A DNA stretch of 5,081 bases from the NCBI GenBank assembly GCA_021846145.1, contig JAJZCJ010000228.1, forward strand, positions 1-5,081, in the 5' to 3' direction. Made by a program: the position numbers and the translations under genes. Shown piece by piece: positions 1-5,081 of this stretch. This DNA is from Bacillota bacterium. Lineage in GTDB: Bacteria > Bacillota > Bacilli > Alicyclobacillales > SLC66. Each line of letters begins with the position of its first letter. The stretch's first letter is position 1. Under the pieces are notes generated by a model. That model did not search any database. It was not told the origin of the DNA and saw only the letters and a list, made by a program, of their open reading frames with translations.

Positions 1-596
1 ACGTACACGCTGGCCTTTCCAAAGGAAGATTGCGCCTCCGAACTAGCGCGGGTGAACGCTTCTTCTAACTCGTGTTCGTCGCGCACGACACGCATGCCTC
101 GTCCCCCACCACCACTAATTGCTTTTACCATGAGTGGATACCCATTGCTCGCCGCAAAGGTGCGAGCCGCCTTGATATCCACCGCACCGTCGCTGCCTGG
201 CACTACTGGGACATCAGCGGCAATAGCGGTGTTACGTGCAGTCACTTTATCGCCAAAAAGTGTTAAATGCCTCGGGCTAGGACCAATAAATACAATTCCT
301 ACTTCTTCGCAAGCAGTAGCAAAATCTGCACGTTCAGACAAAAATCCATACCCAGGGTGAATAGCATCACATTCATGGCGGAGAGCGAGATCGATAATTC
401 CCTGAATATCCAAATATGCGTCTATAGGGCTTTTTCCTTCGCCAACTAGGTATGCCTCGTCTGCCTTATAGCGATGCAAAGACAGATTATCTTCTTTCGC
501 ATAGATAGCCACAGTACGAATCTCTAATTCTGTACACGCTCTGCAAATGCGAACCGCAATTTCTCCACGGTTTGCGACAAGTATTTTAGTAAACAT
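1..596 (-). CDS. pyc: Pyruvate carboxylase, N-terminal biotin carboxylase region (partial, runs off the left edge)
   Basis: This is the first 198 codons of a biotin-dependent carboxylase, cut by the window edge. Seen: an ANRGEIAVRI start (residues 8-17), HPGYGFLSE (80-88), FIGP (103-106), GDKVTAR (115-121), the ATP-grasp lysine K158, and the glycine-rich loop GGGGRGMR (162-169). Pyruvate carboxylase is preferred over acetyl-CoA carboxylase AccC because of ACTELEIRTVAIY, HRYKADEAYLVGEGKSPIDAYLDI-like spacing (residues 41-64) and VPVVPGSDG, which read like Bacillus PycA. The enzyme makes oxaloacetate from pyruvate, bicarbonate and ATP in the cytoplasm. The carboxyltransferase and biotinyl domains that would prove this lie outside the window. 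Two ATGs in a row (599 and 596) follow AGGGAGG; the one at 596 is 7 nt from GGAGG and fits better. The gene is divergent from the FadR-type regulator and shares its operator region. An AccC-like stand-alone subunit is the main alternative. Confidence 0.85.
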   Translation of the reverse strand, partial: MFTKILVANRGEIAVRICRACTELEIRTVAIYAKEDNLSLHRYKADEAYLVGEGKSPIDAYLDIQGIIDLALRHECDAIHPGYGFLSERADFATACEEVGIVFIGPSPRHLTLFGDKVTARNTAIAADVPVVPGSDGAVDIKAARTFAASNGYPLMVKAISGGGGRGMRVVRDEHELEEAFTRASSEAQSSFGKASVY

Positions 597-603
597 CATG
601 TAT

Positions 604-610
604 CCTCCCT
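604..610 (-). promoter_or_regulatory. Ribosome binding site of pyc
   Basis: On the minus strand AGGGAGG lies just upstream of two adjacent in-frame ATG codons. The 4-nt gap to the ATG at 599 is short and the 7-nt gap to the ATG at 596 is near optimal, which decides the start in favour of 596. Confidence 0.75.
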
Positions 611-639
611 CGTATCATGCAAAGCTGCTTCACTTTATT

Positions 640-653
640 TGTTAGCGGTTACA
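640..653. promoter_or_regulatory. Catabolite-responsive element (cre) for CcpA, pyc/gntR divergent region
   Basis: TGTTAGCGGTTACA matches every defined position of the classic Bacillus cre consensus TGWNANCGNTNWCA. It lies in the 5' leader of pyc, downstream of the candidate pyc promoter, where CcpA bound to HPr-Ser-P would be expected to act as a roadblock. For gntR it lies upstream of the candidate promoter, so an effect there is less clear. That the host has CcpA is inferred. Confidence 0.65.
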
Positions 654-669
654 AACGTCAAAAGTAAGG

Positions 670-680
670 TCATCAGATGA
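670..680. promoter_or_regulatory. Operator TCATC-A-GATGA, probable site of the FCD/GntR regulator
   Basis: This is a perfect 5+1+5 palindrome, TCATCAGATGA, in the divergent region between pyc and the regulator gene. The same 11-mer recurs at 1635-1645, with a one-mismatch copy at 1605-1615, both upstream of the transporter. FadR-subfamily regulators bind short odd-centred palindromes of this size, and as I recall the operator reported for Bacillus subtilis LutR has the form TCATC-N1-GATGA. The site sits just upstream of the candidate gntR extended -10 element and just downstream of the candidate pyc promoter, so one bound dimer could control both directions. Binding by the neighbouring protein is inferred. 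Confidence 0.72.
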
Positions 681-682
681 AT

Positions 683-691
683 TGGTATATA
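683..691 (+). promoter_or_regulatory. Candidate extended -10 promoter of gntR
   Basis: TGG-TATATA is an extended -10 element with no convincing -35 hexamer 17 bp upstream. It would start transcription near 698, about 80 nt before the regulator's ATG. The operator at 670-680 would fall between the -10 and -35 regions, which fits negative autoregulation. This is only a sequence match in AT-rich DNA. Confidence 0.35.
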
Positions 692-692
692 A

Positions 693-719
693 ATTATCAC
701 ACATTTAACAAACTGTCTA
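693..719 (-). promoter_or_regulatory. Candidate promoter of pyc
   Basis: On the minus strand TAGACA (714-719, 5 of 6 to the -35 consensus) is followed after 15 bp by GATAAT (693-698, 5 of 6), preceded by TGT as in an extended -10. The 15-bp spacer is short. The start point would be near 686, placing the operator 670-680 just downstream of +1 and the cre box in the leader; both positions suit repression. Confidence 0.4.
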
Positions 720-777
720 GCAAATTTAGGTGTAAGATGACTTCAGAAACTAAAATGGTAAGGGGATTTAAAAAATC

Positions 778-1512
778 ATGAGTCTAGTTCGCAAATCTTT
801 TGAAGTAGTGGCCGATGACTTGGCTAATCGCATTATGCAGCAGATCCTCAAACCAGGTGACCGACTTCCCACGATTGATCAACTTGCCATTTCATACGGC
901 GTTGGCAAATCTACGATACGCGAGGCGTTGAGTCAATTGAAAGTAAGAGGATTGATTCTTGCCAAACAAGGAGAAGGAACTTTTGTGCAGCATAATTTAG
1001 AATCAGTTTTTTCTGTCACCCCTTTCCAATTGATGGAAGACCCAAGGGAATTGTTTCAATTATTGCAAGTCCGACGCATCTTGGAAGGTGGTTGTGCGGA
1101 AATTGCTGCCCTCACTAGGGATAAGGATGACTTGATTCAACTGAATCAGATTGTGGAACACATGAAAATGGCGACTAATGACGAAGAACTCAGCAGTATG
1201 TACGATATTCAATTTCACAATACTGTGGCGAAAGCATCTAAAAATATATTTTTGATTAATTTAATGAACATCATTGCAGAAACCATGAACATGACAATCC
1301 GAGATTTGCGTACACTTTGGCTTTATCATGGCGAGAATTCTACTAGCAATCTTTATAATGAACACGTGGATATATTGCTTGCGATTGAAAAGGCAGATGC
1401 ACATGAGGCGCGACTTAGCGTTGAAAGGCACCTTGATCATGTCCGTCTCGCACTAGAAGTATATTTGCAAATGAATCCCAGTAATTGGAGGAACATCCCA
1501 ATAAATAATTGA
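778..1512 (+). CDS. GntR family transcriptional regulator, FadR subfamily with FCD ligand domain (LutR/LldR-like)
   Basis: A 244-residue regulator, the usual length for this subfamily. Residues about 8-72 form the GntR winged helix: the recognition region is GVGKSTIREALSQLKVRGLI (41-60) and the wing ends in KQGEGTFV (63-70). Residues about 90-232 are a helical FCD domain. Its metal/ligand set appears complete, with D143, H147, H196 and H218 in the D-x3-H ... H ... H pattern that in this family holds a metal ion near a carboxylate effector. FadR-type members often sense lactate, glycolate, gluconate or similar acids and usually repress until the ligand binds. The neighbours (transporter, GlcD/GlcF, pyc) point to a 2-hydroxyacid as effector; this is inference. 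The start at 778 has only a modest AAGGGG signal 12 nt upstream, but earlier in-frame starts are not apparent and the next ATG (835) would cut into the helix-turn-helix. A strong terminator follows, so the gene is likely monocistronic. Confidence 0.92.
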   Translation: MSLVRKSFEVVADDLANRIMQQILKPGDRLPTIDQLAISYGVGKSTIREALSQLKVRGLILAKQGEGTFVQHNLESVFSVTPFQLMEDPRELFQLLQVRRILEGGCAEIAALTRDKDDLIQLNQIVEHMKMATNDEELSSMYDIQFHNTVAKASKNIFLINLMNIIAETMNMTIRDLRTLWLYHGENSTSNLYNEHVDILLAIEKADAHEARLSVERHLDHVRLALEVYLQMNPSNWRNIPINN

Positions 1513-1543
1513 GTAGCATTAGTAATAACAACATATGTCTCCT

Positions 1544-1577
1544 AAAAATCTGCCGTTGCATCCGGCAGATTTTTTTT
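1544..1577 (+). terminator. Rho-independent terminator of gntR
   Basis: A perfect inverted repeat, with core AATCTGCCG (1547-1555) pairing with CGGCAGATT (1563-1571), extends to 12 bp when the flanking A and T runs are included. It has a 7-nt loop and a run of eight T residues (1570-1577). It lies about 30 nt after the regulator's stop and separates it from the transporter, which therefore needs its own promoter. Confidence 0.92.
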
Positions 1578-1604
1578 AACATATCGCTAAAACAAGTAGA
1601 CAGA

Positions 1605-1615
1605 TCATCAGATGT
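1605..1615. promoter_or_regulatory. Operator copy with one mismatch (TCATC-A-GATGT), upstream of the transporter
   Basis: Ten of 11 bases match the perfect palindrome found at 670 and 1635. Its centre (1610) is 30 bp from that of the next copy (1640), close to three helical turns. The two dimers would lie on nearly the same DNA face and could bind cooperatively. Confidence 0.55.
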
Positions 1616-1627
1616 ATGCTATTTTAC

Positions 1628-1656
1628 TTGCAAGTCATCAGATGATCACATCTATT
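1628..1656 (+). promoter_or_regulatory. Candidate promoter of the transporter gene, with the operator in its spacer
   Basis: TTGCAA (1628-1633, 4 of 6) and TCTATT (1651-1656, 4 of 6) are separated by 17 bp, and the perfect operator 1635-1645 fills the middle of the spacer, a classic place for a repressor. The start would be near 1663, leaving a leader of about 190 nt. A competing pair, TAGATA (1690-1695) with TATTAT (1712-1717) and a 16-bp spacer, is about as good by bases but is not covered by an operator. The choice is uncertain. Confidence 0.35.
1635..1645. promoter_or_regulatory. Operator TCATC-A-GATGA, upstream of the transporter
   Basis: This 11-mer is identical to the palindrome at 670-680 and is in the same orientation relative to its asymmetric central A. 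It suggests the transporter gene is controlled by the same FCD regulator as the pyc/gntR region. See the candidate promoter that surrounds it. Confidence 0.7.
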
Positions 1657-1659
1657 CAG

Positions 1660-1700
1660 AAACGAATTGATTATTATAATTCGTTTACATAGATAAACGA
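1660..1700 (+). repeat. Two overlapping, mutually exclusive inverted repeats in the transporter leader
   Basis: AAACGAATT (1660-1668) pairs perfectly with AATTCGTTT (1678-1686) across a 9-nt loop. The right part of that arm, TCGTTT (1681-1686), can instead pair with AAACGA (1695-1700) across 8 nt. AAACGA occurs again at 1759-1764. The stems are AT-rich and neither is directly followed by a T run, so neither is an obvious terminator. They may be a protein site, an mRNA 5' structure, or chance in AT-rich DNA. Confidence 0.45.
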
Positions 1701-1733
1701 TCATGGCAGTATATTATTTTTTTTAGTGGTTTA

Positions 1734-1747
1734 TGAAAGCGCTGCCA
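1734..1747. promoter_or_regulatory. Catabolite-responsive element (cre) upstream of the transporter
   Basis: TGAAAGCGCTGCCA matches 13 of 14 positions of TGWNANCGNTNWCA; only the W at position 12 is C. It has the strong AAAGCGCT core. It lies downstream of both candidate promoters and about 110 nt before the start codon, so CcpA would block elongation or initiation. Together with the cre box at 640 this suggests the locus is turned down when preferred sugars are present. Confidence 0.6.
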
Positions 1748-1841
1748 CCACAAGTCTTAAACGATTCACTATCAGGGAGGTGATAACAGTTCGACGCATG
1801 ATATTTGCAATTGTCTAATTTTTCAAATTTGAGTATTGAAT

Positions 1842-1846
1842 GGAGG
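1842..1846 (+). promoter_or_regulatory. Ribosome binding site that sets the transporter start at 1855
   Basis: GGAGG lies 8 nt before the ATG at 1855. An in-frame ATG at 1840 overlaps this GGAGG and has no Shine-Dalgarno sequence of its own, so the longer reading is unlikely. A TTG at 1852 is a weaker alternative. Confidence 0.85.
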
Positions 1847-1854
1847 TTAAATTG

Positions 1855-3102
1855 ATGCAACCAAAGAGCAGTGTTCACAAAGGCATCCTGTTGATGTTGT
1901 TTCTGTCCACTTTAATTCTATATTTTGACCGAGTTAATATTTCTTTACTAGGACCAACACTCATGAAAACATTTAACTGGAACGACACGCAATTCGGCGC
2001 AATTGGTTCTCTCTTTTTCGTAGGCTACACCATCACGCAAATTCCTGGTGGCTTACTCGCTGATAAATTTGGTGGCAAAAAAGTATTAGCGTTCGGCAAT
2101 GCATGGTGGTCGCTTTTTACGATACTGTCCGCACTTGGCACTTCATTCTCTCTGATGGGAATATTCAGAACAGGCATGGGCTTAGGTGAAGGCGTAAACT
2201 TCCCTTCCGATTCGCAACTGATTGCAAAATGGATTCCGCAAAAATTACGCGCTCGTGCCACAGGCTTTAACCTCTCAGCCATTGCACTTGGCCCATTAAT
2301 CGCCACTCCGATTACCGTTGGCATTTTAGGAGCATGGGGATGGAAAGCCGTCTTCGTTTTCTTCGGTATCCTTGGCTTTATCTGGACACTCGTCTGGTTG
2401 AAAGTCGGAAGAGACTCGCCCCAACAGCATCCTGGTGTCACACCTGAAGAACTGGAACTAATCCAAACCAAAGATGAATTAATTGCTGGCGAAGAAAAAG
2501 CGCACCCGTACAAAAGCCGTCACGTGTGGGGGCTCAGCATTTCGTACTTCTTCTTGCTCTACACCCTGTACCTGTTTCTTTCGTGGTTGCCAACGTACTT
2601 GGTGCAAGCACGTCACTTTTCCGAAGGTAGCTTGGCTTTAGTAGGAACTGTGCCTTGGGCGGTAGCGTTTGTCACCATGAATGCCACTGGTTGGGTCATT
2701 GACCGTATGATCAAATCCGGTTGGCATAGTGGCAAAGCTCGTCGTTTAATGATTTACATCGGTTTGGTAGGTAGCGCCGTGTTCGCTGTGTTTGGTGCTA
2801 ATGCTGCCACATCTACCTCCTCATTAGTGTTAATCTCCATTTCAATGGGCTTTATGGGAATGTGTTTCTCCCCTTATTGGGCACTTCCGATCGATTACGC
2901 CCCGAAATCACCAGGTGGTATTTCGGGATTGATGAACACATGGGGCAATTTAGCCGGCATCGCCGCTCCTATCGTGACCGGCTTCTTGGTTACCACGACC
3001 CACAGTTGGAACCTCGCATTATATATTTCTGCAGGCTTGGCAGTTCTCGGTGCGATTATTCTGGCAGTCACCTCTTTTGAATCAAAACCAGCGTCCATCT
3101 AG
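1855..3102 (+). CDS. MFS transporter, anion:cation symporter (ACS) family type
   Basis: A 415-residue membrane protein of typical major facilitator length with about 12 hydrophobic segments, six on each side of a charged central loop (about 184-225). Seen: DRVNIS at 25-30 in or just after TM1; the MFS motif A as G66-L-L-A-D70-K-F-G-G-K-K76 in the TM2-TM3 loop; RTGMGLGEGVNFP (105-117) in TM4; WIP and LRARATG (126-137); and PGVTPEELELI (193-203) in the central loop. This set is characteristic of the ACS family (hexuronate, glucarate/galactarate, galactonate and phthalate transporters), which carries organic anions with protons or cations. The exact substrate cannot be read from sequence. The GlcD/GlcF genes next door and the shared operator suggest a hydroxyacid or sugar acid; true lactate/glycolate permeases normally belong to the LctP family, so this would be an unusual pairing. 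The gene is monocistronic, between its own control region and a strong terminator. Confidence 0.9.
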   Translation: MQPKSSVHKGILLMLFLSTLILYFDRVNISLLGPTLMKTFNWNDTQFGAIGSLFFVGYTITQIPGGLLADKFGGKKVLAFGNAWWSLFTILSALGTSFSLMGIFRTGMGLGEGVNFPSDSQLIAKWIPQKLRARATGFNLSAIALGPLIATPITVGILGAWGWKAVFVFFGILGFIWTLVWLKVGRDSPQQHPGVTPEELELIQTKDELIAGEEKAHPYKSRHVWGLSISYFFLLYTLYLFLSWLPTYLVQARHFSEGSLALVGTVPWAVAFVTMNATGWVIDRMIKSGWHSGKARRLMIYIGLVGSAVFAVFGANAATSTSSLVLISISMGFMGMCFSPYWALPIDYAPKSPGGISGLMNTWGNLAGIAAPIVTGFLVTTTHSWNLALYISAGLAVLGAIILAVTSFESKPASI

Positions 3103-3107
3103 TAGTA

Positions 3108-3160
3108 AAAAAACACCCTTCCTTTTCTAAGTAATCAATAGAAAAGGAAGGGTGTTTTTT
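3108..3160. terminator. Bidirectional rho-independent terminator between the transporter and glcF
   Basis: A perfect 22-bp inverted repeat (3108-3129 with 3139-3160) has a 9-nt loop. The stem core is CACCCTTCCTTTTCTA, flanked by an A run on the left and a T run on the right. The right T run ends plus-strand transcripts from the transporter, and the left A run reads as a U run for minus-strand transcripts from glcF. It fills almost all of the 66-bp gap between the convergent genes. Confidence 0.95.
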
Positions 3161-3168
3161 CGTTGCTG

Positions 3169-4452
3169 TTATAATCCGCGATCAAGCAAATCGATGATAT
3201 GCAATGCTTCCATTTCGTGTTCCAGCCCCGCACGTTTGATGCCAGCGTTCATTTGTAATAAACAGCCAGGATTAGTGGTCACAATTATTTTAGCCTCTGT
3301 CGTGACCACATCATCCATTTTGTCATCGAGTAGTTGCATAGACATATCAAAATTCGTAATATTGTATATTCCCGCTGATCCACAGCAATGATCAGGATGA
3401 TTCATTTCCACCAATTTGATGCCTGGTATCTGACGAATCAATTCGCGTGGTTCTTTCCAAATTCCCTGCCCATTACGTAAATGGCAAGAATCCTGATAGG
3501 TCACCGTATAAGGCAAATTTTTAGTAAATGGTAATGGAGACAGTTCTACGAGCAATTCGCTAATATCTCTTACTTTGTTGACAAATACAATCGCCCGCGC
3601 CGCCCATTCTGGATCGTCTTGCAACCAGTGTGCATACTCTTTTAATGCCGCTCCACAACCACCTGCATTATTCACAATCAGATCCACATCAGCTTTTTCA
3701 AACGCTTCAATGTTGCGTTTCGCTAAATCAATCGCGCCCCAATTTTCCCCGGAGTGGGCATGTAAGGCACCACAACATGCTTGATCCTCTACTAACGACA
3801 CAACGCATCCTACTTTAGAAAGGATGTTCATGGTTTTTTGATTCGTCTCAAAATATAGTGCATCCATCACGCAACCCTTAAACATTCCCACTCGATACTT
3901 TACTGTTGATAATTGACTTGGCATGATTGATGGACGTTTTTTTCGGCGCATGGGAGAAGCTACTCTCCCCACTGCTTTTTGCATGGCAGCCATAGGCTTA
4001 GGCAATATGCGCATGAGACCGGTTGCATCTGCGAATTTCTGTACACCAAGCACTTGAGCCAACCATAAAAACGTACTGATATTTTCCAGTCTAGCAGGGT
4101 CTAAAAAAAGTTTTTTATACACAATGGTACGCACCACATCTTCTTGCACAGAGCGCTGAGACGGCGATTTAGTAGCTTCTATGATATCTCTAGCTGATTC
4201 TATCAGATGACCATATTGTACCCCTGCAGGACAGGCCGACTCGCATGCTCGACAACCTAAACAAAAATACATTTGCACCGCAATGTCTGTTGTTAACGAC
4301 AAATCACCGGTAGCGATCCCTTTCATCATGGCAATTCTGCCACGCGGACTTGCTGCCTCATTGCCAGTGGCACGATAGGTGGGACATGCAGGCAAGCAGA
4401 ATCCACAGCGCATACAGTTCATAATTTCATCCAAATCAAATTGCGGATTCAT
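3169..4452 (-). CDS. glcF: Glycolate oxidase-type iron-sulfur subunit (GlcF family, two CCG domains)
   Basis: A 427-residue protein, near the usual GlcF length. With M1 at 4452, two 4Fe-4S sites are complete: C13-x2-C16-x2-C19-x3-C23 (CMRCGFCLPACPTY) and C64-x2-C67-x2-C70-x3-C74 (CLGCRACESACPAG). Two cysteine-rich CCG domains follow: C194 with C226-C227 and C266, and C323 with C356-C357 and C397. It should pass electrons from the FAD subunit GlcD to the membrane quinone pool. No signal peptide or transmembrane segment is seen, so it is a cytoplasmic, membrane-associated protein. The upstream glcD reading frame overlaps its start by 17 nt, implying translational coupling. The ATG at 4452 is preceded by GGTGAT; an in-frame TTG at 4461 would add three residues and is less likely. 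No GlcE-type FAD gene lies between them. The partner substrate could be glycolate, D-lactate or another 2-hydroxyacid. Confidence 0.9.
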   Translation of the reverse strand: MNPQFDLDEIMNCMRCGFCLPACPTYRATGNEAASPRGRIAMMKGIATGDLSLTTDIAVQMYFCLGCRACESACPAGVQYGHLIESARDIIEATKSPSQRSVQEDVVRTIVYKKLFLDPARLENISTFLWLAQVLGVQKFADATGLMRILPKPMAAMQKAVGRVASPMRRKKRPSIMPSQLSTVKYRVGMFKGCVMDALYFETNQKTMNILSKVGCVVSLVEDQACCGALHAHSGENWGAIDLAKRNIEAFEKADVDLIVNNAGGCGAALKEYAHWLQDDPEWAARAIVFVNKVRDISELLVELSPLPFTKNLPYTVTYQDSCHLRNGQGIWKEPRELIRQIPGIKLVEMNHPDHCCGSAGIYNITNFDMSMQLLDDKMDDVVTTEAKIIVTTNPGCLLQMNAGIKRAGLEHEMEALHIIDLLDRGL

Positions 4453-5081
4453 GCTGCCCAATCACCACTCTTCGACGAGAACTTTTAGCAAATATTTTTC
4501 CAGGATTCATGATACCAAGTGGGTCAAACGCTTGTTTTACGCGTTTCATCAATTCCACCCCTGATTCACCGAGTTTGAGATCAAGGTATTTAGCTTTAGA
4601 TAACCCAACACCATGCTCTCCTGTAATCGTTCCCCCAAGTTGAATCGCTGCGTGAAATATTTCCTCAAACGCCTGCTCCACACGCGAAATTTCTTCTTGA
4701 TCCCTTTCATCAGTAAGACAAGTGGGATGCAAATTTCCATCCCCTGCGTGACCGAATGTGCATATATCAACGTGATAACGATCTGCAATAACGTTAATTC
4801 GTTCTACCATTTGCGCCAGTCTGGCGCGCGGAACGGTGGCATCTTCCAAAATGGTGGTCGGTTTCACTCTGGCTAACGCGGACAAGGCCGTACGCCGCGC
4901 CGTCATCAGTCGATCTCCTTGCTCCACCGACTGTGCAAGTTCTACCATTGCGGCACCAGATTGCTCACAGATTTTTGCGATCATCTCGATATCATGTTCC
5001 ACTTGAAGTTCAGTGCCATCCTGCTGGATAATCAGCATCGCCTTCATCTCAAGTGGCAAATTAATATGCGCAAAATCTTCG
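4436..5081 (-). CDS. glcD: Glycolate oxidase / D-lactate dehydrogenase-type FAD subunit, C-terminal part (GlcD family, partial)
   Basis: The frame is open to the right edge, giving about the last 214 residues of a protein usually 460-500 long. What is present is the FAD-linked oxidase C-terminal domain: EDATVPR, FGHAGDGNLHP with the family's conserved histidines, GGTITGEHGVGLSK, and the terminal FDPLGIMNPGKIF signature. The N-terminal FAD-binding (PCMH-type) domain and the start codon are outside the window. GlcD oxidises a 2-hydroxyacid to the 2-oxoacid and hands the electrons to GlcF. The tail after the signature is short and basic (SSRRRVVIGQHESAI). The frame overlaps glcF by 17 nt, so the order is glcD-glcF in one operon with its promoter beyond the window. 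Substrate choice between glycolate and D-lactate cannot be settled from this part. Confidence 0.9.
   Translation of the reverse strand, partial: EDFAHINLPLEMKAMLIIQQDGTELQVEHDIEMIAKICEQSGAAMVELAQSVEQGDRLMTARRTALSALARVKPTTILEDATVPRARLAQMVERINVIADRYHVDICTFGHAGDGNLHPTCLTDERDQEEISRVEQAFEEIFHAAIQLGGTITGEHGVGLSKAKYLDLKLGESGVELMKRVKQAFDPLGIMNPGKIFAKSSRRRVVIGQHESAI

Noticed and set aside
52..449. Plus-strand open frames across the left end
   Set aside because: They are antisense to the biotin carboxylase domain of pyc, whose motifs are clear on the minus strand.
1700..1724. T-run after the leader hairpins as an attenuator terminator
   Set aside because: The eight-T run (1717-1724) has no stable stem directly before it; the nearest hairpin ends at 1700.
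1726..1818. 31-codon GTG-initiated frame ending with the MIFAIV segment
   Set aside because: The GTG at 1726 has no Shine-Dalgarno sequence, the frame spans the cre box, and the peptide resembles nothing known. Only the strong internal Shine-Dalgarno is kept as an observation.
1840..1854. Upstream ATG (1840) as the transporter start
   Set aside because: The GGAGG that serves the ATG at 1855 overlaps this codon, and it has no ribosome binding site of its own.
2025..2513. 162-codon open frame on the minus strand inside the transporter
   Set aside because: It is fully antisense to a well-supported MFS gene, shows no recognisable domain or ribosome binding site, and is rich in Pro/Ser/Lys as antisense shadows often are.
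4200..4210. CTATCAGATGA, a partial match to the operator
   Set aside because: It has two mismatches, breaks the palindrome, and lies in the coding sequence of glcF far from a start.

Overview
The window looks like a piece of a Bacillota (Bacillales-type) chromosome. The signs are moderately AT-rich DNA, GGAGG-type ribosome binding sites, two good matches to the CcpA/cre consensus, a hairpin-plus-U terminator style, and a pyruvate carboxylase whose start resembles the Bacillus enzyme. The genus cannot be fixed from the sequence. No mobile element, CRISPR array, rRNA or tRNA was seen, and all five genes look intact within the window. The first and last genes are cut by the window edges.

Layout: bases 1-596 (minus) hold the N-terminal biotin-carboxylase part of pyruvate carboxylase. 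Bases 597-777 are a divergent control region with a cre box, an 11-bp palindromic operator and candidate promoters facing both ways. Bases 778-1512 (plus) encode a GntR/FadR-subfamily (FCD) regulator that ends in a strong terminator (1544-1577). Bases 1578-1854 form a long control/leader region with two further copies of the operator 30 bp apart, overlapping hairpins, a second cre box and an unused-looking strong Shine-Dalgarno sequence. Bases 1855-3102 (plus) encode an MFS transporter of the anion:cation symporter (ACS) type. A 22-bp perfect hairpin (3108-3160) is a bidirectional terminator between convergent genes. Bases 3169-4452 (minus) encode a GlcF-type iron-sulfur subunit, overlapped by the C-terminal part of a GlcD-type FAD subunit (4436 to the window end, minus).

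Working model (inference): this is a 2-hydroxyacid (glycolate or D-lactate type) uptake and oxidation locus. The transporter would bring in an organic anion. GlcD/GlcF would oxidise a 2-hydroxyacid at the membrane. The FCD regulator, whose ligands in this family are often carboxylic acids, would sense the substrate and act through TCATC-N-GATGA sites at its own promoter, the pyc promoter and the transporter promoter. If the substrate is lactate, the product is pyruvate, and the divergent pyruvate carboxylase would turn it into oxaloacetate for gluconeogenesis and the TCA cycle. The two cre boxes suggest that both control regions are also under carbon catabolite repression. The most interesting point is this apparent shared control of an anaplerotic enzyme with hydroxyacid uptake. 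The promoter of glcDF lies outside the window, so its membership in the regulon is untested here.
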